Part shown: in pieces, positions 45,401 through 56,726 of the stretch
How the letters are laid out: each line of letters opens with the position of its first letter
Position numbering within the stretch: the stretch's first letter is position 1
The notes under the pieces: model-generated
Database searches by the model: none
What the model was told of the DNA's origin: nothing
The model's input: only the letters and a program-made list of their open reading frames with translations
Made by a program: the position numbers and the translations under genes
Assembly: GCF_022682495.2 (NCBI RefSeq)
Contig: NC_071392.1
Coordinates: 55,019,459 to 55,083,458 of the forward strand
Length of the DNA stretch: 64,000 bases
Direction of reading: 5' to 3'
Source of the DNA: Desmodus rotundus
Taxonomy: Eukaryota > Chordata > Mammalia > Chiroptera > Phyllostomidae

Positions 45401-46007
45401 CCCCTTAAATTAAGAATGTAACCACACTTGGCAACCATTCCTACTCCACATAGTCTCTAATTCCTCAAAAAGTCAGTGGTGAATGATGCTGCTTCTTTAA
45501 AGACAGGTTCCAGATCCCTAAAGAGCTTGCTACAGGAAAATTTGGAGACACTCAAGAGCTGATGAACTTCATATTAAAACTGGAATATCTTCTTTCTGGT
45601 CCAATCCATGATCACATGAGCCAGCTTCTTCTGCCAGCAAATTACCGTTGGGACCACGTGTCTATCTGGATGTAGAAGAAGATGAGATCTTTGCTGCTGA
45701 CAACCTAAGATACCAGGAGCTATGATTATTCAAACACAGAATAAGGCAAATTCCCTTGGGGAGCCAGGATGCTTTAGCAATAGACCACGGAATTAGTGAG
45801 AAGATGGCATAGCCTAATGGAAACAGCTGGCTGACTGAAGGTAGACAAATCCAAGGTCAAGTTTCCTAAGAAGTCCTGTGACCTGAGAAGGCTGCTTAAC
45901 CTCCCTAAATAATAGATTAATCTTCTTCTCTTTCATAAAACAACAAATGTGTGGCAGATTAATTTTTTGAGATGTTAATTTGTATTTTCTCTCTGCATCT
46001 CTTCTCA

Positions 46008-46052
<45 letters not shown>

Positions 46053-46289
46053 CAATATTTGGATTTCCTTAAGTCAAGGACTTTTCATTTCATGAAGGAG
46101 AGCTTTTTGTCTTAGTAAAAACACTCTTGCCCTTCTTCATTGCTGAAGTTCCCAGAAAGGATACCATTATAGGAGAGGAAAGTGAGAGAAGCATGGATGG
46201 CAGAAAGAGCTGGAGACTAAAAGATAAAAGAGAAATCACAAATGTTGGGGAAGCAGTGCCTTGAATAAAACCTCAGAGAGTGCCCAAAG
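45401..46289. other. Unassigned stretch with a CA microsatellite
   Basis: No supported gene. The (CA)n run is listed separately. Confidence 0.4.
46009..46050. repeat. (CA)n microsatellite
   Basis: About twenty uninterrupted CA units; likely length-variable between individuals. Confidence 0.95.
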
Positions 46290-46299
46290 AAAAGCTGCA

Positions 46300-46946
46300 T
46301 AGAATTCCATTGTGTAAATATACCATCGTTTTTGGATCCATTCGTTTGCTGATGGGCACTTAGGTGGCTTCCAGTACTTGGCTATTGTAAATTGTGCTGC
46401 TATGAACATTGGGGTGCACAGGTTCTTTTGGATTGGTGTTTCAGGGTTCTTAGGGTATAATCCCAGCAGTGGAATTGCTGGGTCAAAGGGCAGTTCCATT
46501 TTTAGTTTTCTGAGGAAATTCCATACTGTTTTCCACAGTGGCCTCACCAGTCTGCATTCCCACCAACAGTGCACTAGGGTGCCCTTTTCTCCTCATCCTC
46601 TCCAACATTTGTTTGTGGATTTGTTTATGTTGGCCACTCTGACTGGTGTGAGATGGTACCTCATTGTGGTTTTAATTTGCATCTCTCTGATGGCTAGTGA
46701 TGCTGAGCATCTTTTCATATGTCTCTGGGCCCTCTGTATGTCTTCCTTGAAGAAGTGTCTGTTGAAGTCCTTTGCCCATTTTTTAATTGGGTTGTTTGTC
46801 TTCCTGGAGTGGAGTCATGTGAGTTCTTTATATATTTTGGAGATCAGGCCCTTGTCTGAGGTATCATGAGCAAATATGGAGGGAGGGGAGAAAAGGCACA
46901 CAACTGTAACTGAATAACAATAAAAAATTTTTATAAATAAATAAAT
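46300..46946 (+). mobile_element. Twin-primed L1 insertion: inverted ORF2 piece joined to direct 3' end
   Basis: 46300-46878 is ORF2 C-terminal sequence in minus orientation (frame to 46574 contains the HCWWEC part of the zinc-knuckle-like motif). 46880-46946 is the 3' UTR end in plus orientation (a GGAGGGAGGGGAGAAAAGG start, then ACAACTGTAACTGAATAAC and the tail). Target duplications AAAAGCTGCA at 46290-46299 and 46947-46956 bracket both parts, so they came in as one event. About 300 bp or more of L1 between the two parts is missing. Confidence 0.9.
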
Positions 46947-46956
46947 AAAAGCTGCA

Positions 46957-47411
46957 AAATAGATGGAAGGGCTCTCAGCCTATCCAAACATTCCCAGGCT
47001 CCAGATGTACTGCTGAAACCCAGAGCTGCAAGAATTGAAGGTCTTAGCAGCAACCAGTGTAGTCTGAATATGGAGGGAGGGAGATAATTTTTGTTATTCA
47101 GGAAAACCATAGTAAGGACTAAGAACACATTTCTCTACCAAGCAGGTATGATGGATGCTAGGAATATAATTTTAACTTATTTAAAGAAAATCCTGAAATA
47201 CAATATTTCTGTGTCCCCGTGTTTTAGATTAAGGGGTTTAGATGCTACTATTGTTAAGTTCCTTGCACTTGGTATGCCTTCAATGGATGTTCATCTGTAC
47301 CCTCCTTTCTATCAATGTTCTCCTGATGCTCTGAACACAATGGCAAGTACTCAGGAAGGTCTGTCTGCTCCAGTGTGTTAGCCCAGAACTATTCTCCTGG
47401 GCTAAAGAACT
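46957..47411. other. Unassigned stretch
   Basis: Nothing recognised; short frames only. Confidence 0.4.
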
Positions 47412-47764
47412 ATGAAAGTTCTTTTTTCCCCTGTACTTTTAATATTGACACTAATCAAATTTCCATATTTTTCTCCCCTTTGTCCACCTCCAACTATTCC
47501 CTGTACTCCCTTTCCTCTGCCTGCTACCACAACATTGTCTGTATCTGTAAGTTATGCATATACATTTTGTAGCTGATTCCTTCACCATCTTTCATACAGT
47601 CCTTCCCCTCCACATACCCCACTGACAGCTGTCTATCTGTTCCATGTGTCCATAGAAACAGAGTGATTCTATTTTGTTCATTAGTTTATTTTGTTCATTA
47701 GATTCCACATATAAGGGATATCATATTCTATTTGTCTTACTCTGACTGCCTAATTTCAATAACA

Positions 47765-50700
47765 TAATAAGCTCCATGTCCATCCATTTTGTCACAAAAT
47801 ATTTCATTCTTTTTTTACAGCCACATAGTATTCCATGGTGTAAATGTACCACAGCTTTTTTATCCACCCATCTACTGATGGGCACTTGGGCTATTTCCTG
47901 ATCTTGGCTATTATAAATAACACTCTTATGAACATAGATAGAGGTACATATATTCTTTATAATTGGTGTTTCATGATTCTTAGGATATATTCCCAGAAGT
48001 GGAATCACTGGGCCAAATGGCAGTTGTATTATTGATTTTTTGAGAAAATTCCACATTGTTTTCCACAATGGCTACACAAGTCTGCTTTCCCCACCACATC
48101 TTTGCCAGCACTTCTTTGTTGATTTATTGACAATAGCTGTTCTGGCAGGTGTAAGGTAATATTTCATTGTGGTTTTAATTTGCATCTCTTTGATGATTAG
48201 TGACACTGAGCATTTTTTCATATGTCTGTTGGTTATGTGTATGTCCTCTTTAGAGACATGTCTTTTCAGGTCCTGTGCCCACTATTTTAATTGGATTATC
48301 TTCTTGTTTTTTGAGTTGTATAAGTGTTTACGTATATTGGAAATTAACCCCTTATTCAATGTATTAGTAATATGTTCCCCCATAGAGTGGGTTCCCTTTT
48401 GATTTTGTTGAGGTTTCTTTTGCAATTCAGAAGCTTCTTAGTTTGATGTAGACTCATTTGTTTATTTTTTTTCTTTTATTTCCCTTGTCCTACAAGACAT
48501 ATCAGCAAATATATTGCTACGAGAGATGTCTGAGATTACTGCCTACGTTTTCTTCAAGGATTTTTATGGTTTTGTGGTTTACATTTAAGTGTTTTATCTA
48601 TTTTGATGTTTATTCTTGTGTATGATACAAGCTGGTCATCTAGTTTTATTTTTTCCATGTACCTGATCAATTTTCCCAGCACCATTTATTGAAGAGACTA
48701 TCTTTACTCCATTATACGTTCTTGCTTCCTTTGTCAAATATTAATTGATCTTATAGGCATGGGTTGATTTCTGGGCTCTATGTTGTGTTCCATTGACCTA
48801 TATGCCTGTACCTATTCCAGTACTAGGCTGTTTTGGTTATATAGGTCGTGTAGTATAGTTTGATATCAGGTATTGCAATCCCTCCAACTTTGTTATTCTT
48901 TGTCAAGATTGGTGAGGCTATTTGGGGTCTTTTTAGATCCATATAAATTTTTGGAGTATTTGTTCTAGATTTGTGAAATATGCCATTGGTATTTTAATAG
49001 GAGGTATGTTGAACCTATAGATTGCTTTGGGTACCATGGACATTTTGTTGTTGTTGTTGTTGAAATAGTAAATGCGATTTTTCCCTTAGTTTCTCTTTCC
49101 AATAGTTCATATTGGTGTAGAGAAATGTCACCAATTTTTGAATTTTAATTATGTATGCTGTTACTTTGCTGAATTCATTTATTAATTCTAGTAGTTTTTT
49201 GGTAGACTTTTAAGGGTTTTTTATGGACAATATCATGTCATCTGCAAATATTGACAGTTTTACTTCTTCCTTTCTGATTTGGATGCCTTTTGTTTCTTTT
49301 TCTTGTCTGATTGCTCTGATTAGGACTTCTAGCATTATGTTGAAAAAGAGCGGTGAAAGTGGACATCTCTGTCTTGTTCCCCATTTTAAGGAAAGTGCTT
49401 TTAGTTTTTGCCCATTTAGTATGATATTGGCTGTAGGTTTGTCATATATGGCTTCATTGTGTTGAGGTATGTTCCCTCTATTCCCACTTTTGAGAGTTTT
49501 TATCATAAATGCATGCAAGATTTTAGCGAATGCTCTTCCTGCACCTATTGATAAGATTGTGTGGTTTTTAGCCTTCATTTTGTTTATGTGGTGTTCCATG
49601 TTTATTGATTTGTAGATATTGTACCAAAATTGCATTCCTGGAATAAATCCCACTTGACCATGGTGTATGATCACTTTCATATATTGCTGAACCTGTTTCG
49701 CTACTATTTTGTTGAGGATTTTAGCATCTATATTCTTCAGGGATATTAACTTATAATTTTCTTTCTTTTTAGTGCTTATATATGGTTTTAGAATTAAAAT
49801 AATGCTGTCCTTGCAAAATGAGCTAGAGAGTTTTCCCTTCTTTTGAATTTTTGGAATAGTTTAAGAAAAATATGTGTTATTTCTTAGGATGTTTAGTAAA
49901 ATTCACCTATGAAGTCATCCAGTCTAGGGCTTTTATTTTGGTGAGTATTTTTATTACCACCTCATTTTCACTGTTTGTAATCTGTTCAGATTCTCTAACT
50001 CTTTCTGATTCAGTTTTGGAAGATTGTATGTTTTCAGGAATTTATCCATTTCATCCATATTGTCCAATTTGTTGGCATACAGTTTGTAATATTTTTTACA
50101 ATCCCTTGTATTTCTCTGGACTCAGTAGTTACTTCTCCATTTTCATTTCTGATTGTATTTATTATGCCCTCTATTATTTCTCGATAAGTCTGGTTAAAGA
50201 TTTGTCAATCTTGTTTATCTTTTCAAAGAACCAGATATTGTTTTTGTTGATATTTTGTATTGTATTTTTATACTTTATTTCTGCCCTCATCTTTATGATT
50301 TTCTTCTTTCTACTCACTTAGGGCTTTGTTTGTTGTTATCTTTTCAGTTCTCTTAAGTGTAGTTAGATTATTTATTTGAGTTCTTGCTTGTTTCCTGAGG
50401 TAGGCATGTAATGCTATGAATTTTCCTGTTAGTATTGTTTTTGCCATATCCCATACATTTTTGGGTTGTATTCTCATTTTCATTTTTTTCAAGGTAACTT
50501 TTGATTTTTTTCCTTGATCTTATTGTTAACCTGTTCATTGTTTAATAACATGTTATTTAGCCTCCATGTCTTTGTTTTTCAGTTTTTTCCCCCCTGTGGT
50601 TGATTTCTAGTTTTCTACCTTATAGTCAGAGAAGATGCTTGATATGATTCCAATCTTCTAAAATTTATCAAGACTTGTTTTATGTCCTAACATGTGGTTT

Positions 50701-51199
50701 ATTCTAGAAAATGTCTCATGTACACTTGACAAAAATGTGTATTCTATGGCTTTGGGATAAAATGCTCTGAAGATATCATTTAAATCCACCTGGTCTATTG
50801 TGTTATTTAAGGCCACCATTTTTCTTATTGATTTTCTTTTTGGAAGATATGTCTACTGATGTCAATAGGCTGTTAAAATCCCCCACTGTATTACTACTGT
50901 CAATCTCTCCCTTTATGTCCATCAGGATTTGTATTACATATGCAGGTGCTCCTATACTGAGTACATAAATTTTTACCAGAGTTGTATCCTTTCATAGGAT
51001 TGTTCCTTTTGTCATTATGCAGTGTTCTTCTTTGTCTTTTACTATAGCCTTTGTGTTAAAGTCTATTTTGTCAGATAAAAGTATCAATACCCTAGAATTT
51101 TTTCATTTTTATTTGCATGAAATATCTCTTTTCCATCCCTTTACTTTCAATCTGTCTATATCTTCTGTTCTGAGGTAGGCTTCTTGTATACAGCATATA
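47765..51199 (-). pseudogene. L1 ORF2 pseudogene (main part)
   Basis: ORF2 in pieces: C-terminal region 47721-48068, RT at 49210-49680 with [13 protein letters not shown] and the FADD box intact at 49237-49248, and an endonuclease/RT boundary near 50310-50492. The endonuclease part continues to 51199 and again after the mariner (from 51754 to about 51885). No piece exceeds about 156 codons. Inactive. Confidence 0.85.
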
Positions 51200-51751
51200 T
51201 TGGGTTGGCCAAAAAGTTCATTTAGTTTTTTTCCATGTGATGGCTCTAGTAGCACTGAGTTGTCAACTTCATTTAAAACAATTTTGTTAGATTTTATTGT
51301 GACAGCTGTCATATCTGTGTGAATTAAAAAAAACTTATCAGAACTGGTACATTTTTGTGCAACCACTTTAATATTGAAGATAGGGAAAATATGCAATATT
51401 TTCAATGTATTATGCTTTATTATTTCAAGAAAGGAAAAATGCAACCGAAACAGACACAAAGAAAGATTTGTGCAGTGTATGGAGAAGGTGCTGTGATTGA
51501 TCAAACCTGTCAAAAGTGGTTTGCAAAGTTTCTTGGTACTACTAACATTTTGGGCAAATAATTCTTTGCTGTGGAGCTGTCTTATGCATTGGAAGATGTT
51601 TAGCAGCACCCCTAGCATCTACCCACTAGAAATCAATAGGGAGAGATAGCCAATATACTCAGAATATCCAAATCAATAAAGTTATTGATGAAAATGAAAA
51701 ATGTATCTTATTGTATGGGAAAAAACTAAATGGGCTTGTTTGCCAACCTAA
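51200..51751 (+). mobile_element. Composite mariner element inserted in the L1, with MER20-like filler
   Basis: TIRs: left TTGGGTTGGCCAAAAAG, right (reverse complement) TTAGGTTGGCAAACAAG, both next to TA (51198-51199 and 51752-51753). A frame with the N-terminal helix-turn-helix region of a mariner transposase (YYFKKGKMQPKQTQRKICA and VIDQTCQKWFAKF) spans about 51409-51531. The catalytic part is absent: 51532-51639 is a piece of a MER20-like hAT element instead, followed by the mariner 3' end. It is a non-autonomous derivative. I recall a similar composite from other laurasiatherian genomes, so it is probably an amplified family and not a local accident. Confidence 0.85.
51532..51639 (-). mobile_element. 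MER20-like hAT fragment inside the mariner
   Basis: CTTGGTACTACTAACATTTT, AATAATTCTTTGCTGTGG, GAGCTGTCTTATGCATTGG, AGATGTTTAGCAGCACCCC and CTACCCACTAGAAATC correspond in order to the reverse complement of the eutherian MER20 element as I remember it. It replaces the middle of the transposase gene. Confidence 0.7.
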
Positions 51752-51911
51752 TATCTGGTTCCTGCTTTATTATCCATTCAGCTACCCTATGTCTTTCAAT
51801 AGGAGCATTTATGTCATTTATATTTATAGTGATTATTGATATGTACATATTTATTGACATTTTATTCTTTTAACTCTGATCCTTCATTTTTTCTTCTTCT
51901 TCTTGTACTTA

Positions 51912-52740
51912 TTAAAGTAGACCCTTTAACATTTCTGTAATGCTGGTTTGGCGGTAACAAACTCCTTTAGCTTTTTTCTTATCTGGGAAGATTTTTATTT
52001 TTCCTTCAATTTTTAAATGATAACCTTGCTTGGGCAAAGTAGTTGCTTGTATGTCTTTGCTTTTTGTTACTATGAATATTTCATGCCAATTCCTTCCAGA
52101 CTGGAATGTTTCTGATGAGAGATCACCTGACAGTCTTATGGAAGCTCCCTCGTAGGTGATAAATCTCCTTTTCTCTTGCTGCATTGAAGATTCTATCCTT
52201 GACTTCAACCTTTGCCATTTTACCTACGATGTGTCTTTGTGCGAACCTCTTTAGGTTCATCTTGTTTGGGACTCTCTGTGTTTCCTGGACTTGTGTGCCT
52301 TTGTCCTTCAGCAGGTTAATAAAGTATTTAGTCATTGTTTATTCAAATAGGTTCTTACTTCCTCACTCTTTCTCTTCTCCTTCTCTTAACCCTATCATGT
52401 GGATATTGTTTTGGTTCACGTTGTCCCGAAGTTCCCTTAAACTACCTTCATTTTTTTTAATCTTTTTTTCTTTTTGCTCCTCTGATTGGGTGTTTTTTCC
52501 CTTTTCCAAATTGCTGACTTTATCCTTTGCATCATCCAACTTACTTTTTATTTCTTCCAGTGTATTCTTGATGTCAGATATGGTATTCTTTATTCCCAAC
52601 TTTTTTTTCATGGTTTCTATGTTGTTTTTCATGTGATTGTATATCTTACTAAGTTCCTTGAGCATCATAATAGCCATTACCTTGAATTCTATATCTGATA
52701 GGTTGTTTGCCTCTACTTTATTTAGGTTTTTTTCTGGAGA
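51912..52740 (-). pseudogene. L1 ORF1 pseudogene
   Basis: Read on the minus strand from about 52740: the coiled-coil part (52363-52677; Lys/Glu/Asn-rich with KLGIKNTISDIKNTLEEIKS), the RRM-like region (MIGLREGEE) and the C-terminal domain (52123-52335 and 51912-52208, with AQRHIVGKMAKVEVKDRI and SIRLSGDLSSETFQ). Three pieces in different frames. Its end at 51912 (EMLKGLL) is the usual C-terminus. Not functional. Confidence 0.85.
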
Positions 52741-52852
52741 TTTCTTCTTTTCTCTTATTAGGGTCCTATTTTTTCTCTCCCCATTTTGACTGTTCTTTTG
52801 TACTTATTTCTATATATTAGATAAATCAGTCTTTATGGAATGGTCTTATACA

Positions 52853-52950
52853 TTGGGTTGGCCAAAATCTTTGTTCAGTATTTTCTGTGAAATAAAAGAC
52901 AAATTTTTCATTTTCACCAATAACTTCATTGCTTTGCATATTTTGAGTGA
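52853..52950 (-). mobile_element. Isolated terminal piece of the same mariner family
   Basis: Begins TTGGGTTGGCCAAAATC and continues into TTTTTCATTTTCACCAATAAC, matching the reverse complement of the right end of 51200-51751. Only about 98 bp are present, with no second TIR seen. It lies in the 5' UTR of the same L1. Confidence 0.75.
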
Positions 52951-53714
52951 TTGATACCCTCTGAGCTTGCCCAGACTACTATGCCCCAGTCTAGGCTAAT
53001 GACTCCTCAGTTGTGCTTAAGATCTGCTGGTGGGGCAATAAGGATTTCACAGGGTGGAGTAATTGCTTTTTTCCAGGCTGATGATATTGTAGGGGATTGG
53101 TCTGTTCAGGGAAAATGCTACAGTAGTATCCAAAAATAACTCAACACCAGGATTCTGGCAACTGTCCCCCCAACATCACTCCTTAGAGCCACAAACCCCA
53201 GACTCTCCTCAAGCAACTCCAATCTTTACCTCCCTTTCTCTGCTAGAGCCCCAAGTGAGTGGCTACAAATTAAATTTTGCATGTTGGCCCTTTAAGAGAC
53301 TGCCTGTGTCTCCAGCAGACCCTATTCTTTCCTTGGTGAACAGAAACCCCACCAACTGCTATGTGTACGCCTGTTTCTGGCTCTGGTGCTTTGGGCTGGG
53401 GAGTCCAGTCTGAGGAGTCCAGTCTGGGCCCCACACTTCTCAGGGGAAACCTTCTTCAGCCAAGATGTCTATCTCTCTGGCACCTCAGCCATTGCCCAGC
53501 TGTGGTAGCAGTGCCGGCCCTTTTTCCATTATCACCCTTCCTACCAGCCTTGTGTCATCTTCTGCAAATCCTTGGTTATGGGGTTTCCCTTCAGCTAGTC
53601 TTTAGTTGGTTTTTCAGGGTGATTGCCCTTCAGTTTAGTTGTATTTCCAGTTTGGTCCTGGGAAGAGGTATATTCAAAATCCACCTACTCTGCTGCCATC
53701 TTGAAACTCCTGGA
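52951..53714 (-). promoter_or_regulatory. 5' UTR of the minus-strand L1
   Basis: GC-richer than the coding part; it ends at the YY1-like CAAGATGGCAGC box (minus-strand sense, 53692-53703), the expected position for the start of an L1 transcript. The frames here (for example 53361-53756) are not genes. Confidence 0.65.
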
Positions 53715-53817
53715 ATGAAACTTCTTATCTCCAAAATACTTCTATGGAAATCATAGTGAAATGCTAATGATGTACAACTCTTAAGATAGAACAATAACTT
53801 GTAAATCTCAGTAAGAT

Positions 53818-54019
53818 GCCCTGGCTGGTATGGCTCAGTGGATTGAGCACCGGCCTGAGAACCAAAGGGTCACTGGTTCAATTCCAAGTCAGGGCACATG
53901 CCTGGGTTGCAGACCAGGTCCCCAGTATGGGGCATGTGAGAGGCAACCACACATTCATGTTTTTCTCTCTCTCTTTCTCCCTCCCTTCCACTCTCTAAAA
54001 ATAAATAAATATAGTTTTA
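53818..54019 (+). mobile_element. VES-type SINE, plus strand, well preserved
   Basis: GCCCTGGCTGGTATGGCTC start, A-box-like TGGCTCAGTGG (53831-53841), B box GGTTCAATTCC (53875-53885), the ACATGCCTGGGTTGCAGACC middle, CT-rich body and ATAAATAAATA tail. Possible target duplication AAATCTCAGTAAGAT (53803-53817) and AAATATCAGAAATAT (54020-54034), with three changes. Confidence 0.93.
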
Positions 54020-54250
54020 AAATATCAGAAATATAAAACGATAGAAATATATAGCCATCCTCAGGTTTAGTTTATCAGAGCAATTTACATTTTCTTTGGA
54101 GCAGAGACACTTAAACTTCTATTTACTTACTTTGGCATTTTGCCCAAAGTTTGTCCCCAAGGCTACCCTCATGAAGGTAAGACTCAGGGAAGATGGGCAG
54201 ACTGACCACCATACTGTTATTACTTCCCTTTATTCCTTTTAGTTCTGGAT

Positions 54251-54459
54251 CAGAGGTTAGCAAACTATAGCCCATGGACCAAATTCAGCCCAGTGAAAAG
54301 TTTTATAAATAAAGTTTGTTGGAACACAGACATGCTCATATTGTCTATGCCTTTTCTTGCACTACAACAGAAAAGTCGAATAGTTTCAATAGAGACAATA
54401 TGGTCTACAAATCCAAAAATATTTCCTAGCTCTTTAGTGAAAAAGTTTGCTGACTCCTG
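54251..54459 (+). mobile_element. Non-autonomous hAT (Charlie-type) DNA transposon
   Basis: Left end CAGAGGTTAGCAAACTATAG, right end (reverse complement) CAGGAGTCAGCAAACTTTTT: matching terminal inverted repeats. Between them are AATAAAGTTTGTTGGAACACAG and GTCTATGCCTTTTCTTGC (shortened). An imperfect 8 bp flank TTCTGGAT / TTCTAGGG fits a hAT target duplication. An old eutherian MITE-like element; the exact MER name is not certain. Confidence 0.85.
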
Positions 54460-55514
54460 TTCTAGGGTTTGAATGTGGTGGAACTGGTCATATAGAAAGA
54501 GCAAGGGGTATGACAGCTTTTACCATTTTTGAAGCAGGACATGTTTAAGTGCAAAAGACTCCAGAAACATCTCTACCTTCTGCCCTCTTAAATTCATTCC
54601 CATGGAACCATGTTAATTCCTTTCTGAACTCAACCATCATTTTGCACATACTATGTGCCATGTCCTAGTAGGTACAGTCGATACTGAATTAAATAGATAT
54701 CAGACTAGGATTGCCTTTGAGGAGCTTTTAATGAGTGTCAGGAGATAAACACCAAAAAGGTAATGACACTTCAGGGCACTAGAACATGTAATTACAAGGC
54801 CTTACCCTGGAAGGTCTACATTTCTATGCTTCTAAAATTAGAATGGAGAGTAACATTAAAGTAGAAAGCTCCTCAACATGAGCTGATAATTCTTTTCTAA
54901 TAAAGATTTTGCCAACAGAAGAAAATAGATCTCTTGTCTCTTGGTCTGATGTTCTCTCTCATAATATTTTGGTTGCACCATGAATAAAAATAAAGAAGTT
55001 CCATGCACACTTGAATTGGGTGAAGACAACTCTAGGAAATACAAGCATGGCCAAAAGGATTTCTGCCCAAGATAGATCTGTTTCACACATGTTACCCCAG
55101 CATAATTATTTTTCATAGTGACCCCTTTAACTCTTCAAAGAGTTCTGGCTTGAGTATTCAATTGGGTAGTAATGTTACCTATAACACAAATCCTCAGCCT
55201 AGCCCCCTATAAAGTATTAATAACACAAAGTTTTGTCCTTATCAGTTAAAAATTTCACTTAGGTTATTCTACAAATAGAATACCTAACTAAAATTAAATA
55301 TCTAACAATTATTTCCCCTCCCCAAACCTATACTCTTTGTTTCATTTAATAATATTTTAATTATCAAATAAATTTTAAAATGCCTACGATGATCCTGAAT
55401 ATAGTAGAAAACAGTTAAATTTGTTGCATATGAAAATATTTATTGTTATTAATTTATAAAAGGAAGACTTGAGAAAATAGTTTCTACATTAAGATCTTCA
55501 GTTAATAAGTTATA
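54460..55514. other. Unassigned stretch with a MIR/L2-like core
   Basis: A TTGCACATACTATGTGCCATG block at 54640-54662 is MIR/L2-like and is followed by a decayed 3' part to about 54780. Nothing else is recognised. Confidence 0.4.
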
Positions 55515-55720
55515 GGACAATCTCCTTTGTGAAGTCATGTCTGACCTCTACTTCCCATCCCCAACAACCTTGTACTAGTCTTTGAGAGCTTATTGCATTT
55601 TACTGTCTTATTTCTTGTTTGTCTCCACTGGGGGACCTTGAACTTGTAGTTAGCTGTAATATTCCCAGACAGAATTTTATACAGTGCCTCACTCATAGTA
55701 ATTTCATAGGAATTTGTACA
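55515..55720 (+). mobile_element. L2 LINE 3' end fragment
   Basis: TTTGTGAAGTCATGTCTGACC, CTTGTTTGTCTCCACTGGG, then a decayed ACAGTGCCTCACTCATAGTA block (= 'cagtgcctggcacatagta') follow L2 3' end order. Confidence 0.6.
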
Positions 55721-56668
55721 TAAAATATTTTGTTCTCTGTTAACAAATTTCTAAGATATAAATAGCAACAATGTCTCAAAAAATTGCCAGAACAAAGCCC
55801 CTATTACTGATATTATGAGTATTACTTTAACTTTTTTCTTTCGTGGTTGTTGTTTGTCCACAAAAAGGTCCCCTTGATGAAAGTACTGTGCTAGGAACTC
55901 ATATATTGAAGGGAGTAGTTAAATTGAGATCTGAATCATCCAGGAGCTATTTACTTTACAAAAGGGAAAAGAATCATATCTAATTTCTCCTAAGAAAGGA
56001 AAAAAATACCAATCAACTGATCCCAGGTTATTAAATAAACAGAATGGGGCAAAGCACTAAGTGTGGAAAGTTAAATTGCAGCTAATTTGGCCTGTCCCTA
56101 ACATCTCCCACCAAGCCAGACCTGTTTCTACAGATTTCTCAAATAAGAGTCATTAAGGCAACAGGTTCTATCTGGGTATCAATTAGGGTCCCTTAGAAGA
56201 AGTGCATGTGAAACATTTGGCTGTCTCTTATGAACATGCATTGTGCTATAAACTGGGAGCCGGCAGCCTTTCCTCTACTGTAGGAAAAGAAGAAACACTG
56301 TCATAAAAGATTATTTGTTGGAAGAATTTGAGACAGAATTGGCACATGTCCTTCCAAAAGGCTTATAACACAGAGGATGAATCCACTTCCAGGATGAATT
56401 TTCCTAAACAGAAACAGCTGTAAATAGAAGAAAATTTGTTCCTTCAGCTTTAAATGATAGGAAACTTGTGAAAGTTGGAGAAGATTTTGGTAGATTGAAA
56501 ATATGTGCAAGGAGAATGAAAATTGTTATAGAAAATATTATCTAGACATAGGTAATTTTCAGAAACCTGTAATGCAAAATTGGGACAAGCAGGGAAAGAA
56601 CACCTTTTCTATCAGAAGACTAATAAGAACTGTGAAATGAAACTGTGACTTAAAGAAAGTGTTAAATC
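55721..56668. other. Unassigned stretch
   Basis: No gene or repeat recognised. Confidence 0.4.
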
Positions 56669-56726
56669 CCAGCTGGGGAGAAAAGGCATACAACTGTAAT
56701 TGAATAACAATAAAAATTAAAAAAAA
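56669..56726 (+). mobile_element. 58 bp L1 3' end insertion
   Basis: CCAGCTGGGGAGAAAAGGCA, then ACAACTGTAATTGAATAAC, then the A tail. The 17 bp direct repeats AAAGAAAGTGTTAAATC (56652-56668) and AAAGAAAATGTTAAATC (56727-56743) show a genuine target-primed insertion, cut off after only the last few dozen bases of the L1 3' UTR. Confidence 0.88.

Larger units (their letters stand above)
47424..53714 (-). mobile_element. Full-length older L1, minus strand
   Basis: The 3' UTR lies at the left end and the 5' end with its YY1-like box (GCTGCCATCTTG, 53692-53703) at the right. ATGAAAGTTCTT (47412-47423) and ATGAAACTTCTT (53715-53726) form a 12 bp target duplication with one change, proving a single ~6.3 kb insertion that includes the nested mariner. 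It is more diverged than 26511-32925 and of a different subfamily; both ORFs are riddled with stops. Confidence 0.92.

Noticed and set aside
45480..45720. Coding-like wording (many short in-frame runs)
   Set aside because: I looked for a processed pseudogene but could not follow a frame past a few dozen codons or name a parent gene.
46009..46050. Regular repeat that could be mistaken for an array
   Set aside because: Simple CA microsatellite; no spacers. No CRISPR-like array or prokaryotic gene cluster exists in the window.
53831..53885. A and B boxes suggesting a tRNA gene
   Set aside because: They are the tRNA-like head of a SINE; no cloverleaf with acceptor stem is formed and a CT-rich body plus A tail follow.
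53816..54036. Frames of 60-68 codons
   Set aside because: They lie in a VES SINE and repeat in other SINE copies; non-coding RNA-derived sequence.
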